A DNA stretch of 64,000 nucleotides, from positions 49,975,521 through 50,039,520 of the forward strand of contig NC_083587.1 in assembly GCF_027579695.1 (NCBI RefSeq). Direction: 5' to 3'. Numbering within the stretch: position 1 is the stretch's first letter; every line of letters begins with the position of its first letter. The notes under the pieces are model-generated. The model was not told the DNA's origin, made no database searches, and saw nothing but the letters and a program-made list of their open reading frames with translations. Of the stretch, positions 21,120-33,589 are shown in pieces. The stretch is from Neoarius graeffei. Its lineage: Eukaryota; Chordata; Actinopteri; Siluriformes; Ariidae. A program made the position numbers and the translations under genes.

Positions 21120-21386
21120 TGTAGGCACTGCTGATAGTAGTAACACACGTTTGTGCTGAACTGAACACCCAAGAGATTCCTTTAAGCTGGGAAGGGTGTC
21201 AAAACAATCCAAATCGAAGTGTTCAGAGCACAGGATGGATGTTGGTGAGGGCTCCCACTTGTCACGAGTGCGCCTGACTTGCTTCACCCACTTCGCATGC
21301 AGCTCGGGATCTCTGGGAAACTTGAATAAACTTACCCCATCCTTGTGGGTTTTGGAGCAAAAGCCGCCAACACAACGCGAAGGCAT
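21118..21386 (-). CDS. THAP-type zinc-finger exon (partial)
   Basis: The minus-strand frame starts MPSRCVGGFCSKTH at 21386. It has the C2CH layout: C-x4-C (RCVGGFC), then about 40 residues containing SLFKFPRDPELHAKWVKQVR, then C-x2-H (ILCSEHF). The conserved proline, tryptophan and phenylalanine of THAP domains are present. THAP domains bind DNA and form the N-terminus of P-element-type transposases and host factors such as THAP9. The frame continues to 21072 but runs into MITE sequence from 21119, so the true exon end is unknown. A (TA)n tract directly upstream extends the frame artificially. Confidence 0.65.
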
Positions 21387-21388
21387 AA

Positions 21389-21433
<45 letters not shown>

Positions 21434-21693
21434 AAAATACTAATAATGATAAACTGAACACCTGTCGCATCAGCAACAAACTGGTAAGTTAGGAGGAAGG
21501 TTCTTTCGCTGACGTCATATAGCTCCTCCTTCGTCTCCTGGGTGCTGCAGCCCCGTCAAATTTGCCCAAATAGCCGCGTTTTTTATCATAACTTGTAAAA
21601 TATTCGCCTTCGTGAATTAATATATGGATCATCGGGAATTACTTTTTATCTTATAAAACATCACCAAAGATGTCAAAAACGTGTCATCAGCAC

Positions 21694-22190
21694 TTTAAGT
21701 GACCTTGACGGCTGATTAAGTTTCTCATTGACAAACACTCTGGCCTGAGTTTCCCCAAAAGCATTGTAGCACAAAGATCATTTTTAAATGATAAAGTGAG
21801 CAGCACAATAAATGTTCTCTCTCCAAGTTAAGATGCTCTTAGCGTTAAGAGGCTTTTGGGAAACCCACCCCTGAAAGGTTTAGCTCCAGAGTATCTTGTG
21901 ATTTCCTGAAGCAGGATATCCCAGAGTAAATCAAGGGATCAACCGATGTACACTACAAAGCACCATTCTGAGCTTGAAACGTACTTTTCAGGATGAATTC
22001 TGGACAGCCATCTTCATATAAATGTAAATAAAAGACATTATTTAATGACAACTAAAGCTAGAAGGTACTGGTTAGTAATATATTCAGTACTGGAATTGTT
22101 TTTATTATATAATGGTGGGTTATGGTGATTTATGATGATGTGCTTTCAAGTGTTGTCTGAAGGTCGGTGTCTCAAGTTCTCATTTACCAC
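21694..22190. repeat. Right arm of the 500-bp inverted repeat
   Basis: Reverse-complement partner of 13934-14439. It lies inside the THAP-bearing transposon (20188-22480) and abuts a fragment of the CAGTGTTGCCAG MITE at 22191-22250. Confidence 0.75.
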
Positions 22191-22484
22191 ATTTTGGCGG
22201 ATTTGAACATGTTTTGGGCTGGAAAACGTCAGCAGTATCTGGCAACACTGCTGATAACTTTGTTTATACTCTTGAATAGCTCTTCATGACGACAACCAGA
22301 AGTGTACCAACACGATGGGGCGTGTAGCGCCACCTGTGGCTCGGGTGCACAATGTACCTCACACAATAGCTCGATTTCCTTGTGTGCATGTAGGATTGGA
22401 TTTCTCTGGCACCCCTGCTGGGACCCTTAGCTCGATTACCGACAGTAGCTCGATTTGGATGTGCATGTAAACGCACTGAGTGTG

Positions 22485-23480
22485 TCTTATTCATGTGTGC
22501 AATAAGATTTATATAAATAAAACACCACGAGATGCTCACACTTAATCTAATTTATTTCTGATAGCATACCAGTGAGCAGCATTGTTAAAATGTAGTGCAT
22601 TAAAGCTTAGCATGCTGAATTTGTATTTGTAAAGCGCTATTTTTAAAGGAGCAAGCCTTTTTTTAGCCTGTTAAATCTCTCGATGTTGTGACTCACACGC
22701 CCCCAAGCAGTGAGACATGGATCCAAAAATCCAGGTCTGTTACTTCTTTCTGTCAGCCTACACACATTCCAGCACAAGTTTAGTACTTCCTTGTTGTTGT
22801 TGTTTTAGACTTCCTTAAAAGGTGTTTTAGCTGTATGTTGAATGGTTGGTTCCTCTGCTGCTGTTTCCTCATTTATATTACTCAGCATGGCGATGAGATT
22901 GCGCCTTCAAAGGGAATTGTACAGGCTGTACTTCTAGTTTTTGGTTGCGATTGCAATGCACTTATTGTTTTATCATTGTTTCAATCATAGGCATTTGCAT
23001 GAGCTGTTTTGAGTATCCATCCATCCATCCACATATCACACATCGTTCTTCTTCTTCTCTCTCTGTCTCGCTTGCCATCTGTCCACATTTGCACCATAGA
23101 TGTCAAGGAAGAGAGTGACACTTTTGCTTGCCATGCCACACTTCTCCTCTCACGTCCTTCCATACCCGACAGGACAAAACTGTTTTATTTCTGATTGTTG
23201 AAGAGATGCAGGTGTCTGTAATTCTTGCATCCTTTTAATCCTGGACGCATGATTACACAGCATGGACGGTTGTGTATTTATGCATATGATACAGTATACG
23301 TTTTATGGAAAATTTATAAATATCATTCAACAAAAGTTGTGCACATTCTGGTGATACTGGGACAGAAGAAGAAGAATCACATTGAATAACATTGATTCTG
23401 ATTGGTTAGAAAGTGTCGATTAATTTTGTTGAACAGAAGCTCTGACAGTAGCACTAGCTATAAACTATATATTAAAGCTC
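22485..23480. other. No gene seen; small simple repeats
   Basis: Holds a short CATC repeat (23019-23034) and a pyrimidine-rich tract (23047-23064). No exon-like frame or element boundary is recognised. Confidence 0.35.
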
Positions 23481-23489
23481 TCGTTATTG

Positions 23490-25492
23490 TTAGCTCATCT
23501 GACTATAAGGCCGATGAACTGCTGCCATGGCATTGGCGTCTGTCGTCCGTCCGTCGTCCACAATTCAGTTAAATCTTATCTCCTCTGTCAGCAAGGACGC
23601 GTTATCCTAATGGGCTTCATGGGCAGCTGCCCAGGGCCTCAGCCATTAGGGGGCCTCGGAGGTAGCGAGATCGGAAAATATGAAACGATATTTTCAGAAG
23701 TTTTGATCATATTGATAACATTTTTGATGCATTTCGCCACCCGTAAGGAAGCCCACCTTGTCCCGTCGCATAAATCACCCGTCATTGTCAGTATGATCAC
23801 TGTCCACCATGTCTTCACACGCTACGCCAGCTTGAGTTCAATGATTTAATTAATGACTTCGCTTTCCAGTAAAGTAGGAAAGTGCCCTTGTAACTTGACC
23901 CATGGCTGTCAAACTGAATGCGCAAAGCCGTGTGCCGCTGCTGTTTGGGACATTACGTGTGTGAAAGGATGAAATGTTTCACATAGCCTAACATTTTGAG
24001 ATTTATTTCTGAGAAGCAAGATATTTTTCTTTCTTTGTTATCGCTCTTTGTTTTCACAAGTTAAAAGTCGCCTGGATTCCAAAATGAAAACGAACGGTTA
24101 TATACCAAATGAATGTTCTTGTTCTGAACACTAAAGAGACTGTTGTAGGCCTCGGTTATGTTCTTGACATGTTGTTCATTGACTCACTCATTCAAAGGCT
24201 TCTTGAGGCTAAACTTTAGTTAACCAGACTTGTTAACCGTGATGTCTGATGGATTTTTTCACTATGCAGTTGCCTATTTGACCATTGCTTTTTCTTGATT
24301 AAATAGGTGTTGATGTATATAAAGTTTTATCGTTCAATAGTATTTCTAATTGTGCCGCTGTCATTATTTAAGTTTCTGTGTCTAGTTAGACAGGCACGTC
24401 TGAGGGGGTGAATTTGCTGAGCGCAGTTGACAACAGGTGGGGGTGGGGCCTCGGGGGGGTGTCTGCCCAGGGCCTCGGGGGGGGGGTGTCTGCCCAGGGC
24501 CTCGGCAAGGGTTAACGCAGCCCTGTCTGTCAGTTCTCCACGGATTTCTGTTCTGATTGTTTTGTTTGAAAGAACTCATCACTCCGCACAAAACTTGGTC
24601 GTTGTTTTGTCAAATCTTTTGCTAACGAGTTAGTAATTAGGCCAAATGTGCAAATTTTCCAGGCCTCTCATTAGAATTGTATCTCTTCTCACAGTTCTCA
24701 CCCAATTCCAGTTCTGATCGATGTTTTGGATAGATCTTCCCTTGAGGAGCAAAACTTGTTCGTTACTTTGTTAATTTTCCTGTTGTAAACAATTTCTTTC
24801 CAACTTTGTTTATTTTCAGTTAAATTGTGTCTCCTCCCTCTATTCTCAATGGATTTCAGTTGTGATTCTTTTGTTTGAAAGAACTAGACCTTCTGCACAA
24901 AACTTAGTCTTTGTATTGTCAATTTTTTGCTAACGAACTGCTAATTAGGTCAACTTCATGAGTTTTAGGACTTCTCACTAGAATTGTATCTCCTCTCGCA
25001 GTTCTCATCCGATTTCAGTTCTGATCGATGTTTTGGGTAGATCTTCCCATGAGGAACAACTTGGTGGTTTGTTGATTTTCCTGTTGTAAACAATTTGTTT
25101 ACAGCTTTGTTTATTTTCAGTTAAATCTAATCTCCTCCCTCAGTGCTCAATGGATTTCAGTTCTGATTGTTTTATTTGAAAGAACTAGTCATGCTGTGCT
25201 AAACTTGGTCATTGTATTGTCAATTTTTTTGCGAACAAATTAGTAATTAGGTCAACTTAATAAATTTTGTTCTGACTAGAATTGTATCTCCTCGCTCATT
25301 TATCATGCAATTTCAGTTCTGATTGATGTTTTTGGTAGCTCTTCCCTTGGAGAACAAAATTTAGTCCTTTGTTGATTTTTCTGTTGTGAACAATTTGTCG
25401 TGGAGGTTGGTCCTCTCTCACATTGTCAGATTTCGGTTCTGTTTGATGTTTTGGTAGTCATGGTTGTTTTGATGGCAGGCCAGATGAGCTAC
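23490..25492. mobile_element. Element with TAGCTCATCTG inverted ends and about 300-bp tandem units
   Basis: Inverted ends TAGCTCATCTG near 23491 and CCAGATGAGCTA near 25481-25492. The body is a tandem array: GTTTGAAAGAACT-type markers end at 24570, 24879 and 25180 (periods 309 and 301). Each unit also contains ATCTCCTC(C/T)C, TTCAGTTCTGATCGATGTTT and TTTTCCTGTTGTAAACAATT. The first unit is split by a hAT element (23592-24525). Unclassified. Confidence 0.6.
23592..24525. mobile_element. hAT-type element, 8-bp TSD TCTGTCAG
   Basis: Flanked by TCTGTCAG at 23584-23591 and 24526-24533. Ends CAAGGACGCGTTATCC and the reverse of GGTTAACGCAGCCCTG. Internal CCCAGGGCCTCGG repeats lie near both ends. 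No transposase frame recognised. Confidence 0.8.
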
Positions 25493-25499
25493 TATGTCC

Positions 25500-27035
25500 T
25501 TGACGTTCTGGTTCCTATAGCAACAACGTACATGTGACTTCATGTAATATAACAAGCTGCCTTTTTTAAATCTTAACTTCAAGATTGAGGAAAAAAAGAG
25601 TTGCCGAGAACAACTGAAGGAACGACTGTTTGTAGTTGCTATAACATAAGTGATAATAGAAATGAATTTACTTCAAGAATGTTCCATGAATGTAAATATA
25701 AATGGATAAAAGTAGGAAGCGTTGATCTTTAATAAATAAAAACAATGCTAGGTTTAGCAAATTACTGTTGTATAACAAGAATAAAACACATCACGGTGTG
25801 CTATTCTTGAAAAATAATCCTTTAAGGTGGTAATAGTAATTCTGCTCAATGTCAGACCGCATCACACTCCTTCATTATTGATTATTTTAATATAACAACA
25901 TGCCCTGCTGCATTTTATTCCTTATATAAGACGACCCAAAAAAAAGGCAGTAAAATCAAAATAAGGATGTGAACAGGACCGGTTCAAACAGGAGAAATCT
26001 CACGATAAAAACATGCACAGAACATTAAACAGGTGGTGAGAAATTTGCAGACAGTCATATGACATGACAAAACCAAATAATTTCTACATCCTTGTATTGA
26101 GTCCTTGACTGCGTGTAAACTTTAAATAGGTGGTGAGTGTTCAGAAGGGATATGAGCAGTGGATAAATGGGGCTAGTGTTCAGAAGACCAGGAAATTAGA
26201 ACGATTACTATGTTTTCTCTTAGAGTATGATATGTAGTATAATATATACCATTTGAACTGGTTTCAGGTGTTTTTTTTTTTTTTTTTTAAACTGAACTCT
26301 TGGCAAAAACTTCATGGAGCACAAACAATACACACCAGTTGTGTAACCTTAAGGTCCATCTGTGAAGTGCTTTTGCCTGGGTAATTCTCTAGAAAGGGCA
26401 CAAACACAGAAGTGACACTGTGCAGTACTGAGCGCAGGATCCAGACAGAAGGATGTAAACACACCGATCTGCTCCATTAGTGTGTTTATTCACACACCCA
26501 GGGTCACATTGCAGTGTCTGGAGCCTCATCAGTCACATGCAAGAACACATGCGCACACACACACACACCACCATTTCCTTTACGCTGCAAACCAGACATG
26601 TTTATGCTAGATTTTCGGGATGTGATGCTTCTCCAGCCATTGTCATAAGTCAGGTATTTTTTTTTTTCTTCTTCGGATTCCCTTATACATGAGCCGCTAA
26701 AAACGTAGCAGGTTCCAGACTCTGTGTCTGCTTTCAGCCTGACATGTTTTATTATGTCCTCACGATTGCTGAATTCTTGTTCCTTCTTTAGCTGCGAGTG
26801 TGCTCATAGCATCTGCCACACAAGCAGTGTGGATGTTTCACAATAATTGCTCATTGATGACCAGATCTGGCACTGGCAATTGTTTATGAAATTGGTGGAG
26901 GAGCAGTTTTCCAGAGCTATCTGCTCATTATTTGGCATTCTAATAATCAAATACTCAGAAATGTGAGTAATTTTTTCATTGCTTAAACTTAAAGACCATA
27001 CAGGATATTAAGAGTATTTATTTTAAACCAAAATA
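25500..27035. other. No gene seen
   Basis: Apparently unique sequence with a poly-T run (26271-26289) and a short CA run near 26550-26567. Short ORFs lack domain features. It could hold undetected exons or regulatory sequence of rims2. Confidence 0.35.
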
Positions 27036-27044
27036 ATACTGTTT

Positions 27045-27740
27045 GTTCTATCCATGTTCACTGGATATGAGCAATCATGTGCTCTGATTGGCTACTCTAC
27101 TACTAGGATATCAGCTCATATACCGTGAGAGTAGAGAAAAACAAAATGGCGGCGCACATCAAGTCAGATATATCACTTTATCAAGTATTTAAAAGAAACA
27201 GATATAGCTAGAAGAATGCAGTTTTTCCCCCCCAGTATCTCCTGTTCCACACTCCAGCCCAGTCGGTTGCACCAAACCACCAAAAACCCTAAAGAAGAAG
27301 AAACAAATGGCGGACTGTGTTACTGAACCAACCGAAGACAAAATAAAGCCTCTACTCGAAAGCAACCCCCCCCTAAAAAGCAACAAAATATGGAATGAAA
27401 GTATTTGATGGTAAGATGATAACATATCTTTTTTTAAAATTATTTTTTAAGAATTATTATTATAGCATTTTTCACAAATTGCTACAGTCATTTCGCCGGT
27501 TTGTTTACAGTCTAAGCGGAAATTATTTTGTCGGACATTTTGTATAAAGTTTTTATTAATCGAATTTGCAGAAAATAAAAATCAAAATGTTCTGTTTCTC
27601 AAAATGCAGTGATTGTGGATAGAATAAAACAGTTATTCCATTCAATCTCGTCGTACATGGCTTATAGCCAACTCAGCGTTACACGCCTCGTCGGCTATCA
27701 GCGCATATCCGACTCGATTTCGTGAAATAACTGTTAAATA
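27045..27740 (+). repeat. Mini-exon repeat family, copy D (opposite orientation)
   Basis: Same family as A-C and E but inverted, so the mini-exon reads on the + strand from 27307 (MADCVTEPTEDKIKPLLES) to 27410 before GTAAGA. Its length, 104 nt, is out of phase with the intact copies: a frameshift in the C-run has broken it. A second ATGGCGG at 27144 precedes the extra block shared with copy A. Confidence 0.65.
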
Positions 27741-27744
27741 TATT

Positions 27745-28005
27745 ACTTTGATGGAGAAAGAGGCAGGGCATGTTTAGCCCCACCCAAGGATTATGGTTAA
27801 GGGCGGGTCTACACATTTAGATGTGCCTCCTTATGGGTGGGGCAGCACGTGTAGCCATGCCCCATGGGTTAGGGTTAGGGCCTGGGCTACAGTGCCCCGC
27901 CTCCTTCAACCAGGACCTTCTCATTTAGTTTGCTTCAGGAGAACATCTTTCATGTTCATTATACAGTTCAGTAATAACATAACAATAATACAGGGAAACG
28001 CTAAT
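27745..28005. other. No gene seen
   Basis: A short GC-richer block with GCCCC(A/G)CC-type repeats (27778-27900) and a GGGTTAGGGTTAGGG stretch near 27866-27880 that is too short to call telomeric. Confidence 0.3.
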
Positions 28006-28008
28006 GTA

Positions 28009-28971
28009 ATTACCATACTATGTATCTGTGACGAATCTCAGTCATCCAGGTACATAGTAATCTGTGGTTGGTTGAAGAGAGCAACTGGACTTGTTTGAAG
28101 ATTCTTGAAAACGTTTCGCCTCTCAGTCTCCTAAAGGCATCCTCAGTTCTGTCTGACTAATAGGGAGTATCCAGTATTTATCCTCTCATGGATCATCATA
28201 GAATCCGAATCAGAATGCTGATGGCTGCATTGTAGGTGGCTGATAAAAGATGTCATAGACACCCACCTCTGTTCAATGATGGTCGTTCCAGGTTGACAAA
28301 AATGAACAATCCTCTCTGGCTAAGATGTCTGCCAGTTTTCTGGAAGTCCTCTCATAGGGATCTCATCCCAAAGTGCGTAGAAACATATCTGTGACGAATC
28401 TCAGTCATCCAGATACATAGTAATCTGTGGTTGGTTGAAGAGAGCAACTGGACTTGGATTCTATGATGATCCATGAGAGGATAAATACTGGATACTCCCT
28501 ATTAGTCAGACAGAACTGAGGATGCCTTTAGGATGAGAGGCGAAACGTTTTCAAGAATCTTCAAACAAGTCCAGTTGCTCTCTTCTACCAACCACAGATT
28601 ACTATGTATCTGGATGACTGAGATTCGTCACAGATATGTTTCTACGCACTTTGGGATGAGATCCCTATGAGAGGACTTCCAGAAAACTGGCAGACATCTT
28701 AGCCAGAGAGGATCGTTCATTTTTGTCAACCTGGAACGACCATCATTGAACAGAGGTGGGTGTCTATGACATTTTTGATCAGCCACCTACAATGCAGCCA
28801 TCAGCATTCTGATTCGGATTCTATGATGATCCATGAGAGGATAAATACTGGATACTCCCTATTGGTCAGACAGAACTGAGGAAGCCTTTAGGATGAGAGG
28901 CGAAACGTTTTCAAGAATCTTCAAACAAGTCCAGTTGCTCTCTTCAACCAACCACAGATTACCATACTATG
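28009..28971. mobile_element. Second fold-back retroelement of the same family, 14-bp TSD
   Basis: It contains the same sequence as the 764-1548 element, rearranged. An antisense arm (28023-28383) is followed by the start of a second antisense copy (28384-28455), then sense sequence from about 28456 to 28960 with internal duplication. It is flanked by ATTACCATACTATG at 28009-28022 and 28958-28971. It is slightly diverged from the first locus, so the two are independent insertions. Confidence 0.6.
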
Positions 28972-29624
28972 GTATAAGTCAATTATATAGCACTTATTCA
29001 TTGTGATATATTAATTGAAGAATGATATTAAAGAAAAACCTTGCTGTTTTTATCCATTAATGGTTACACATCCTACATGTATTGTGGAACATCCGCAAAA
29101 CAAATTAGTTTCTGTTATCACTTTTGATATGATGGTTAGAAACAGTCCTTCCCTCTTCAATTTCCTAGAAATTAGTAAGGAACTTACTAATTTATGATGT
29201 CATAAAAATATGACATTATCAAGAAACCACCAAAAAGGGCAACTTCTTCCATCCAAGATACTTTAGCATGTCTGAAACAGCTTTACTGTTTCAGAGACTG
29301 TTTCAAACCACTGACAATGAAGATTCCTTAGTTTAATAAATGTTTCCTCACAAAAAAAAATCACCATGTCACGAGTTAAATGCGTGCCTTCTTGATGAGA
29401 GAGCGCTCAGAGGAGAATGCTCTGAAATGGTTTGAGCTGATAGGAAAGCATGAATAGCTCAAATCATCACTTTTTACAACAGTGGTGAGTAGAAAAGCAT
29501 CTCATAATGCACAGCATGTCAAACTTTAAGGTGGATCGACTACAACAGCTGAAGACCACATCAGGTTCCACTTCTGTGTGATAAAAACAGAAATCTGAGC
29601 CTACAATGGGTACAAGTTCATCAA
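28972..29624. other. No gene seen; scattered repeat pieces
   Basis: Around 29085-29130, TGTGGAACATCCGCAAAACA and TAGTTTCTGTTATCACTTTT resemble 47150-47190 (TGTGGAACATCCATGAAGCA, TAGTTCCAGTTATCACTTCT), suggesting an old interspersed repeat. Confidence 0.35.
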
Positions 29625-29632
29625 AACTGGAG

Positions 29633-31929
29633 CAGGGGCGTAGCCATCATTTTAGAAGTGAGGGGGACAAATTGTTCAGAGGTCTATTGAGTGATTTATC
29701 ATCCTCTCGCATTCAATAGCACCTCTCCTTAGCAGCTAAAGAACCACAAACATGGGCACAACATCAACGTTGATGTATGTCGACTATATGATAACGCCGA
29801 CTGAATCGTAGGCTATGGCACAAGTCAATATCCAAGAATAAAACATTGTTCGTGTGCATCATCAGTCTACGCCATTATAGTGGCAAACAATGAAACTAAG
29901 CATGAACCGAGCCCTTGCTAGTTTGGCACCAGTGATCAGTGCATCATTTTACGCTGCGTTCCTATTGGTCAGTTAGTAGACGTAGCTTGTAGCAGCAGTC
30001 ACACTATAAGATGGTTATCCTAAATTTCTTACAGGTTGGTCAAGACTGTGACAACAACCATCTTTGAACTTCTCTCCCAATGTGATGTAGGACCTCCATT
30101 TTGGAGCCATGACCAAAAATATCACCACGTTTCTTTCACGTGGGTCATCTTTCGTCTGCAACAGCCCAAAAACTAAAAGTGTATACCCAGCATTCAAAGG
30201 AATTTTACGGCAGATATTTAAACATACTTAAGAACATGTAATTGTTGATATAGTGATGTTTTCTGTGAGGAGATGTTTGGTATTTTTGGAAGGAGTCTCC
30301 AATAATAGTCAGATGTAAAACTGTTCCATTAATTTTGCCAACATGGGAAATGGGAACGTCTTTAGGACATTCTTTAATACAATTTAAAGGTTCTGACTGC
30401 AAAGTTGAATTCTGGACAAAATGTTTTATGTCTATTGCTGTTGGAGTTTCGAGACGTTTCGCTGCTGCACACATTGTGTATCCTATGTGTAAATGTTTTG
30501 CCGAGATAAAAAGCATCCCGCATTTTACAATTCTGGAGATTGCCAAAGCAAGTGAGTAACAATATCACGTGACCATCATGGGGCGTTTGACCTACTTTTA
30601 GCCAAAACAAGTCGGCATGGGTAAACATGGTGGACTCCGCTCTGCCTCCATCTAAAAGCCTGCGGAAAAGAAAAGGAAAGCCTGACTAGTGAGTGCAACT
30701 GCAAGATAGAGCAAGGTTAGATGACGTGTCATTTTTCTGGATGGATAACTAAATCATTCTAGCTAGCACTTAGCTATCTTAGCTTTAGAATGCATGCGCT
30801 CGACCAGGGGCGTAGCCATCATTTTAGAAGTGAGGGGGACAAATTGTTCAGAGGTCTATTGAGTGATTTATCATCCTCTCGCATTCAATTGCACCTCTCC
30901 TTAGCAGCTAAATAACCACAAACAGCACAGCACCAGGGAACCGACTTTAGTTCTTTACAATGATATACTATCAAAATCTAAAGTCAAAATCTATAAATCT
31001 ATAAAGTAAAATTTATAAATAGAATTAAGAATAGTAGTAGTGACATAGCTAGTTATATTCTCTTCTCACCTGTGACCCTGCATAATCATCCCTGTTGGCC
31101 TCTGGTCCACTGTCTCCTCTCTCACCCTGCTCTTTCTATTGTGGCAATAAAGATTAAAAAATATGTGGAAAGCAACATTTTGAAATAAAATTAGGAATGC
31201 AGTAATAATAATCAGCAAATTCATGTACTTTAAACTTTAACTACCACAAAAATAAATTAAATCTTTACAAAAATAACAGTCAAACGAACACAAATACATT
31301 TATATTCTTATTTTCTACCCAGAAGTGAGTAATCTTCGAGTAGCCAAAATAGTAACGTTACTCAAGTAAGAGTATTGTTACTTTAGAATAATATTACTCA
31401 AGTAAAAGTAAAACGTATTTTGCAACAAAACAACTCTTAAGAGTACAATTTATCCAAAAAGTTACTCAAGTAAATGTAACGGAGTAAATGTAACTAGTTA
31501 CTACCGCCTCTAAGTTAGCTAGCTAGCTTAACTAACTAAATTGACATCTATTTGTCATCTTTTAGCTAAACATTACCTACATTCAACAGCATTACTCAAC
31601 TTACACGGTTTGTTTGGAAAAAAACTGTCTAAAGTCTTTAGCCTCTTGGCTGGTTTGTTGAACATACAGAAGCACTGCCCAGATCTGAATCACACCAAAG
31701 ATACTCATACAATATTTTCTAAAGTGTCTCTGATCACACACGACAGCGGTGTTTGTTTGCCACCTTAGTTCCGCCTGCTCATGATGCGTTTAGAGGCGGC
31801 TCGGAAAAACGCGTTTCCACATGTTAAAAATGAATTGAGTGGTTGTAATGGCTGTAAACAGTGCAGGGTACAGAGGGCACAAATACGGGAAGTGCGGGGG
31901 ACATGTCCCCCGCGTCCGCTACGCCCATG
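29633..31929. mobile_element. hAT-like element, 8-bp TSD AACTGGAG
   Basis: Flanked by AACTGGAG at 29625-29632 and 31930-31937. Ends CAGGGGCGTAGCCAT and the reverse of GTCCGCTACGCCCATG. About 120 bp of the left end is repeated in direct order inside the element (30806-30930). A stretch at 31330-31510 with ACTCAAGTAA repeats may be a further nested element. Minus- and plus-strand ORFs near 30205-30628 have no recognisable domain. Confidence 0.65.
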
Positions 31930-31939
31930 AACTGGAGAG

Positions 31940-33050
31940 TTGAATGCTGGAAAAAGACCAGGTGATGTCTTTGCAATCTTCATCTGCCTTCAATCTTAAT
32001 CTGAATGGCCTAATTGTTTTAAATCATGTCATATTTCAATCCTTTTTTCTGTGCTTCACTGTGTATAATAATTTTAATCCTCTGATATGCAAAGTCACTA
32101 ATGGACATTGTCTTAGGACATGCTCTAAATATAAAGAGTGTTTGAGCTATTATTTATTGCTGTTTAAAACAGCGGATGACAAATTGGCCCACACCAAATG
32201 TTTTAAGGCTACCATAAACAAAGCTTCAGTTTACAACCTGGCTGCATGTAGCACTGTACTTGAACTCTGCATCAAAAAATAACATGATCATGTAATAAGC
32301 CTGTCATGGTACATGTCACATACTAGCATAAATTGTCATGATGGTTTACATTCATCGATGAGTGTCATGTTGCCAAGTATTGATGTTTCATTGCATGACA
32401 GCTGATGTCACATGATAATTGTTGCTCTTCAGATAATTATAATTATGCTTATGTAGTACAAAAGACCGGTCTCAGCAGGGGTTAACAGTGTAACAGTCAT
32501 TCTTGCCTAACTCTGATCACTTTCCTGAACACACTGATGTGAAAATTCCACAGTTGGATGTGAACGTATCTGACTTGACACAGACCACATGCACAAGGAA
32601 TTGAGCATGTCCTACTAACCCCAAGTGCCTCCATTTTAAAAGTGGGTTCTAGTTTAAAAAGTTCACACCATTCCCTGCTCACAAAATGAACTCATTTGAG
32701 TAATAAAGAACAAAATTTACATACAGAGTAATACGCAAAGGCATTAGCTCACTGGCCTAATGATGTATGTTTGACATTTTGCTTTTGATTTCAATCAGTC
32801 AGTAAGTGAATAAGAGTGCGTTTTTGGCACTCGATTCAAAGTACTGGGTGGTAATTGAATTGTTGTAACTGATCCAAATGGGCGTATTTTAAATTCATTT
32901 AGAAGGATTTTAGAAATGTTATAATGCTGACTTTAATCTTTGAAATGCCAAATTCGGGTGTACGCTACCCTTTTCTACTCTAACCTTAAGAAACCAAACA
33001 TGCATTTGTGGCGTCTTTGCAGTACCAATGGACAATCCACATCTCAGCAT
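31940..33050. other. No gene seen
   Basis: Probably unique intergenic or upstream intronic sequence; no exon with convincing splice sites and codon bias was found. Confidence 0.35.
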
Positions 33051-33085
33051 CTTATGTCTGCAATATTATATTAGCTGCATCCTGT

Positions 33086-33089
<4 letters not shown>

Positions 33090-33127
<38 letters not shown>
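33090..33127. repeat. (TG)n microsatellite
   Basis: About 36 bp of TG dinucleotides. Confidence 0.9.
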
Positions 33128-33128
<1 letters not shown>

Positions 33129-33589
33129 AGCACTGGATGAGCCTTACTAACACTTTGTGACTCAGCTCCATATGGTTTTAACTGACCTGTAATGTCATTT
33201 GATGATATTCTCCTACAGTGTACTTGGAGATAAATTGCACATGGAATGATTGATGTTCTTTCTCTTCCAATAATGATATTTGTACACGGTCCACTGTCTT
33301 CCTGACTTTTAAGTGCTATTTTTCAGAGACCTGGGGTTGTAAATGTTAATATACCGTGTGTATATATAATATTTGCCTCCACTCCATCCTGCCTGTCTGA
33401 GTACTTCTAGCAGAGTTTAAACAATTGTTGCTTTACTATAAGAACAGCAGAGCCTGTCAAAACATCTCCGCCCTCGTCATGTTTCTTACCATATATAACC
33501 ATTTGGCAAAGGATCCATGGTGTGAGCAGACAGAATGAGCCATAAAGGAATCAAAGTTGTATGTAGTGTAGGTAAAGCAGTCGAGAGTG

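Larger units (their letters stand above)
20188..22480 (-). mobile_element. TIR transposon carrying a THAP-domain exon
   Basis: Perfect 22-bp inverted ends CTCAGTGCGTTTACATGCAC(AT) at 20188-20209 and the reverse at 22459-22480, with TCGATT/AATCGA-rich subterminal regions. Inside are an (AT)n tract (20633-20691), a palindromic MITE pair (20941-21119), a THAP-type zinc-finger exon on the minus strand, and an arm of a distant inverted repeat. THAP plus terminal repeats points to a P-element- or Kolobok-type origin; no transposase catalytic domain remains. Confidence 0.6.

Noticed and set aside
27866..27880. Interstitial telomeric repeat
   Set aside because: Only about two GGGTTA units, within ordinary sequence.
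30205..30628. Overlapping ORFs on both strands as a gene
   Set aside because: Inside a hAT-like element, no recognisable domain, no supporting splice sites.
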